64,000 nt of DNA from Peronospora farinosa (Eukaryota; Oomycota; Peronosporomycetes; Peronosporales; Peronosporaceae). Position numbers and translations under genes: made by a program. The notes beneath the pieces were generated by a model. The model saw only the letters and a list, made by a program, of their open reading frames with translations, was not told the origin of the DNA and made no database searches. Location: NCBI GenBank assembly GCA_947646735.1, contig CANTFK010000785.1, positions 434,001-498,000 on the forward strand, in the 5' to 3' direction. This document shows positions 63,951 through 64,000 of this stretch, in pieces (positions within the stretch are counted from its first letter, which is position 1; the number at the start of each line of letters is the position of its first letter).

Positions 63951-64000
63951 GTAGCTTCAGAGTCCGCGACAGTAGGGCATCCCGCCCCTACTGCGCTCCC

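Larger units (their letters stand above)
57601..64000 (-). mobile_element. Ty3/gypsy chromovirus A2 (partial, runs off window)
   Basis: A family-A copy in reverse orientation. The 3' LTR is at 57601-58203, the antisense gene (plus strand) at 58310-59754 and pol from about 63950 down to 59321. The window ends at the gag-protease boundary (63980-64000). It is closely similar to A1 and keeps a better reverse transcriptase. Confidence 0.95.

Noticed and set aside
1..64000. Possible endogenous viral env gene or animal/plant virus insertion
   Set aside because: No envelope-like ORF with signal and transmembrane segments was found. All reverse transcriptase sequences fit Ty3/gypsy chromoviruses.
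1..64000. tRNA or rRNA genes
   Set aside because: No cloverleaf-like sequence with A and B boxes was noticed by eye; a tRNAscan run would be decisive.

Overview
The window looks like the repeat-rich part of a plant-pathogenic oomycete genome (Phytophthora or a close relative). The evidence is three-fold: a secreted, intronless GH28 polygalacturonase preceded by a near-perfect match to the oomycete Inr core promoter; an intronless eukaryotic PRP19; and at least six Ty3/gypsy chromodomain retrotransposons (chromoviruses) in various states of decay. I see no prokaryotic genes, rRNA, tRNA or CRISPR. The family letters A-E used here are my own labels.

Layout. 1-3193: truncated family-A copy (A0, + strand) holding a nested solo LTR of family C (1385-2524). 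3194-~9006: decayed element E (+), related to B. 9247-17234: element B (- strand) with an extra partial LTR at one end, the whole flanked by the duplication gaaga. 17499-18010: divergent C-type LTR remnant. 18165-27333: a D-type remnant (D', - strand) whose LTR is split by a complete family-A element, A1 (19161-27257, +, target duplication catta). 27334-36535: a ~9 kb gene island with a polygalacturonase (29328-30440), scrambled polygalacturonase pseudogene pieces (30659-31940), an orphan ORF (31999-32517), an array of palindrome-centred repeats (33200-34275) and PRP19 (34420-35979). 36541-56567: element D (+, target duplication gttac), interrupted in its RNase H domain by the 12 kb element C (40897-52941, - strand, 4-bp duplication tgat). 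57601-64000: another family-A copy (A2, - strand) running off the window.

How the elements work. Each element has a gag with a CCHC knuckle, then pol in the order protease, reverse transcriptase, RNase H, integrase, chromodomain. Nearly all copies carry frameshifts, nonsense codons or lost catalytic residues. Element C differs in having a degenerate first RNase H followed by a second, archaeal-type RNase H.

Most notable observation. Families A, B and D (and probably E), which differ strongly in sequence, carry a second gene on the opposite strand. It starts next to the 3' LTR, reads towards pol and overlaps the integrase-chromodomain end of pol. Its protein has a coiled coil inside the overlap, and the codon register of the overlap is the same in every family. 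In A1 it is an intact 481-codon ORF with a TATA box and Inr-like start 26 bp apart, conserved in copy A2. Element C has an analogous convergent coiled-coil ORF that does not overlap pol. This antisense gene is the best candidate here for an undescribed system.
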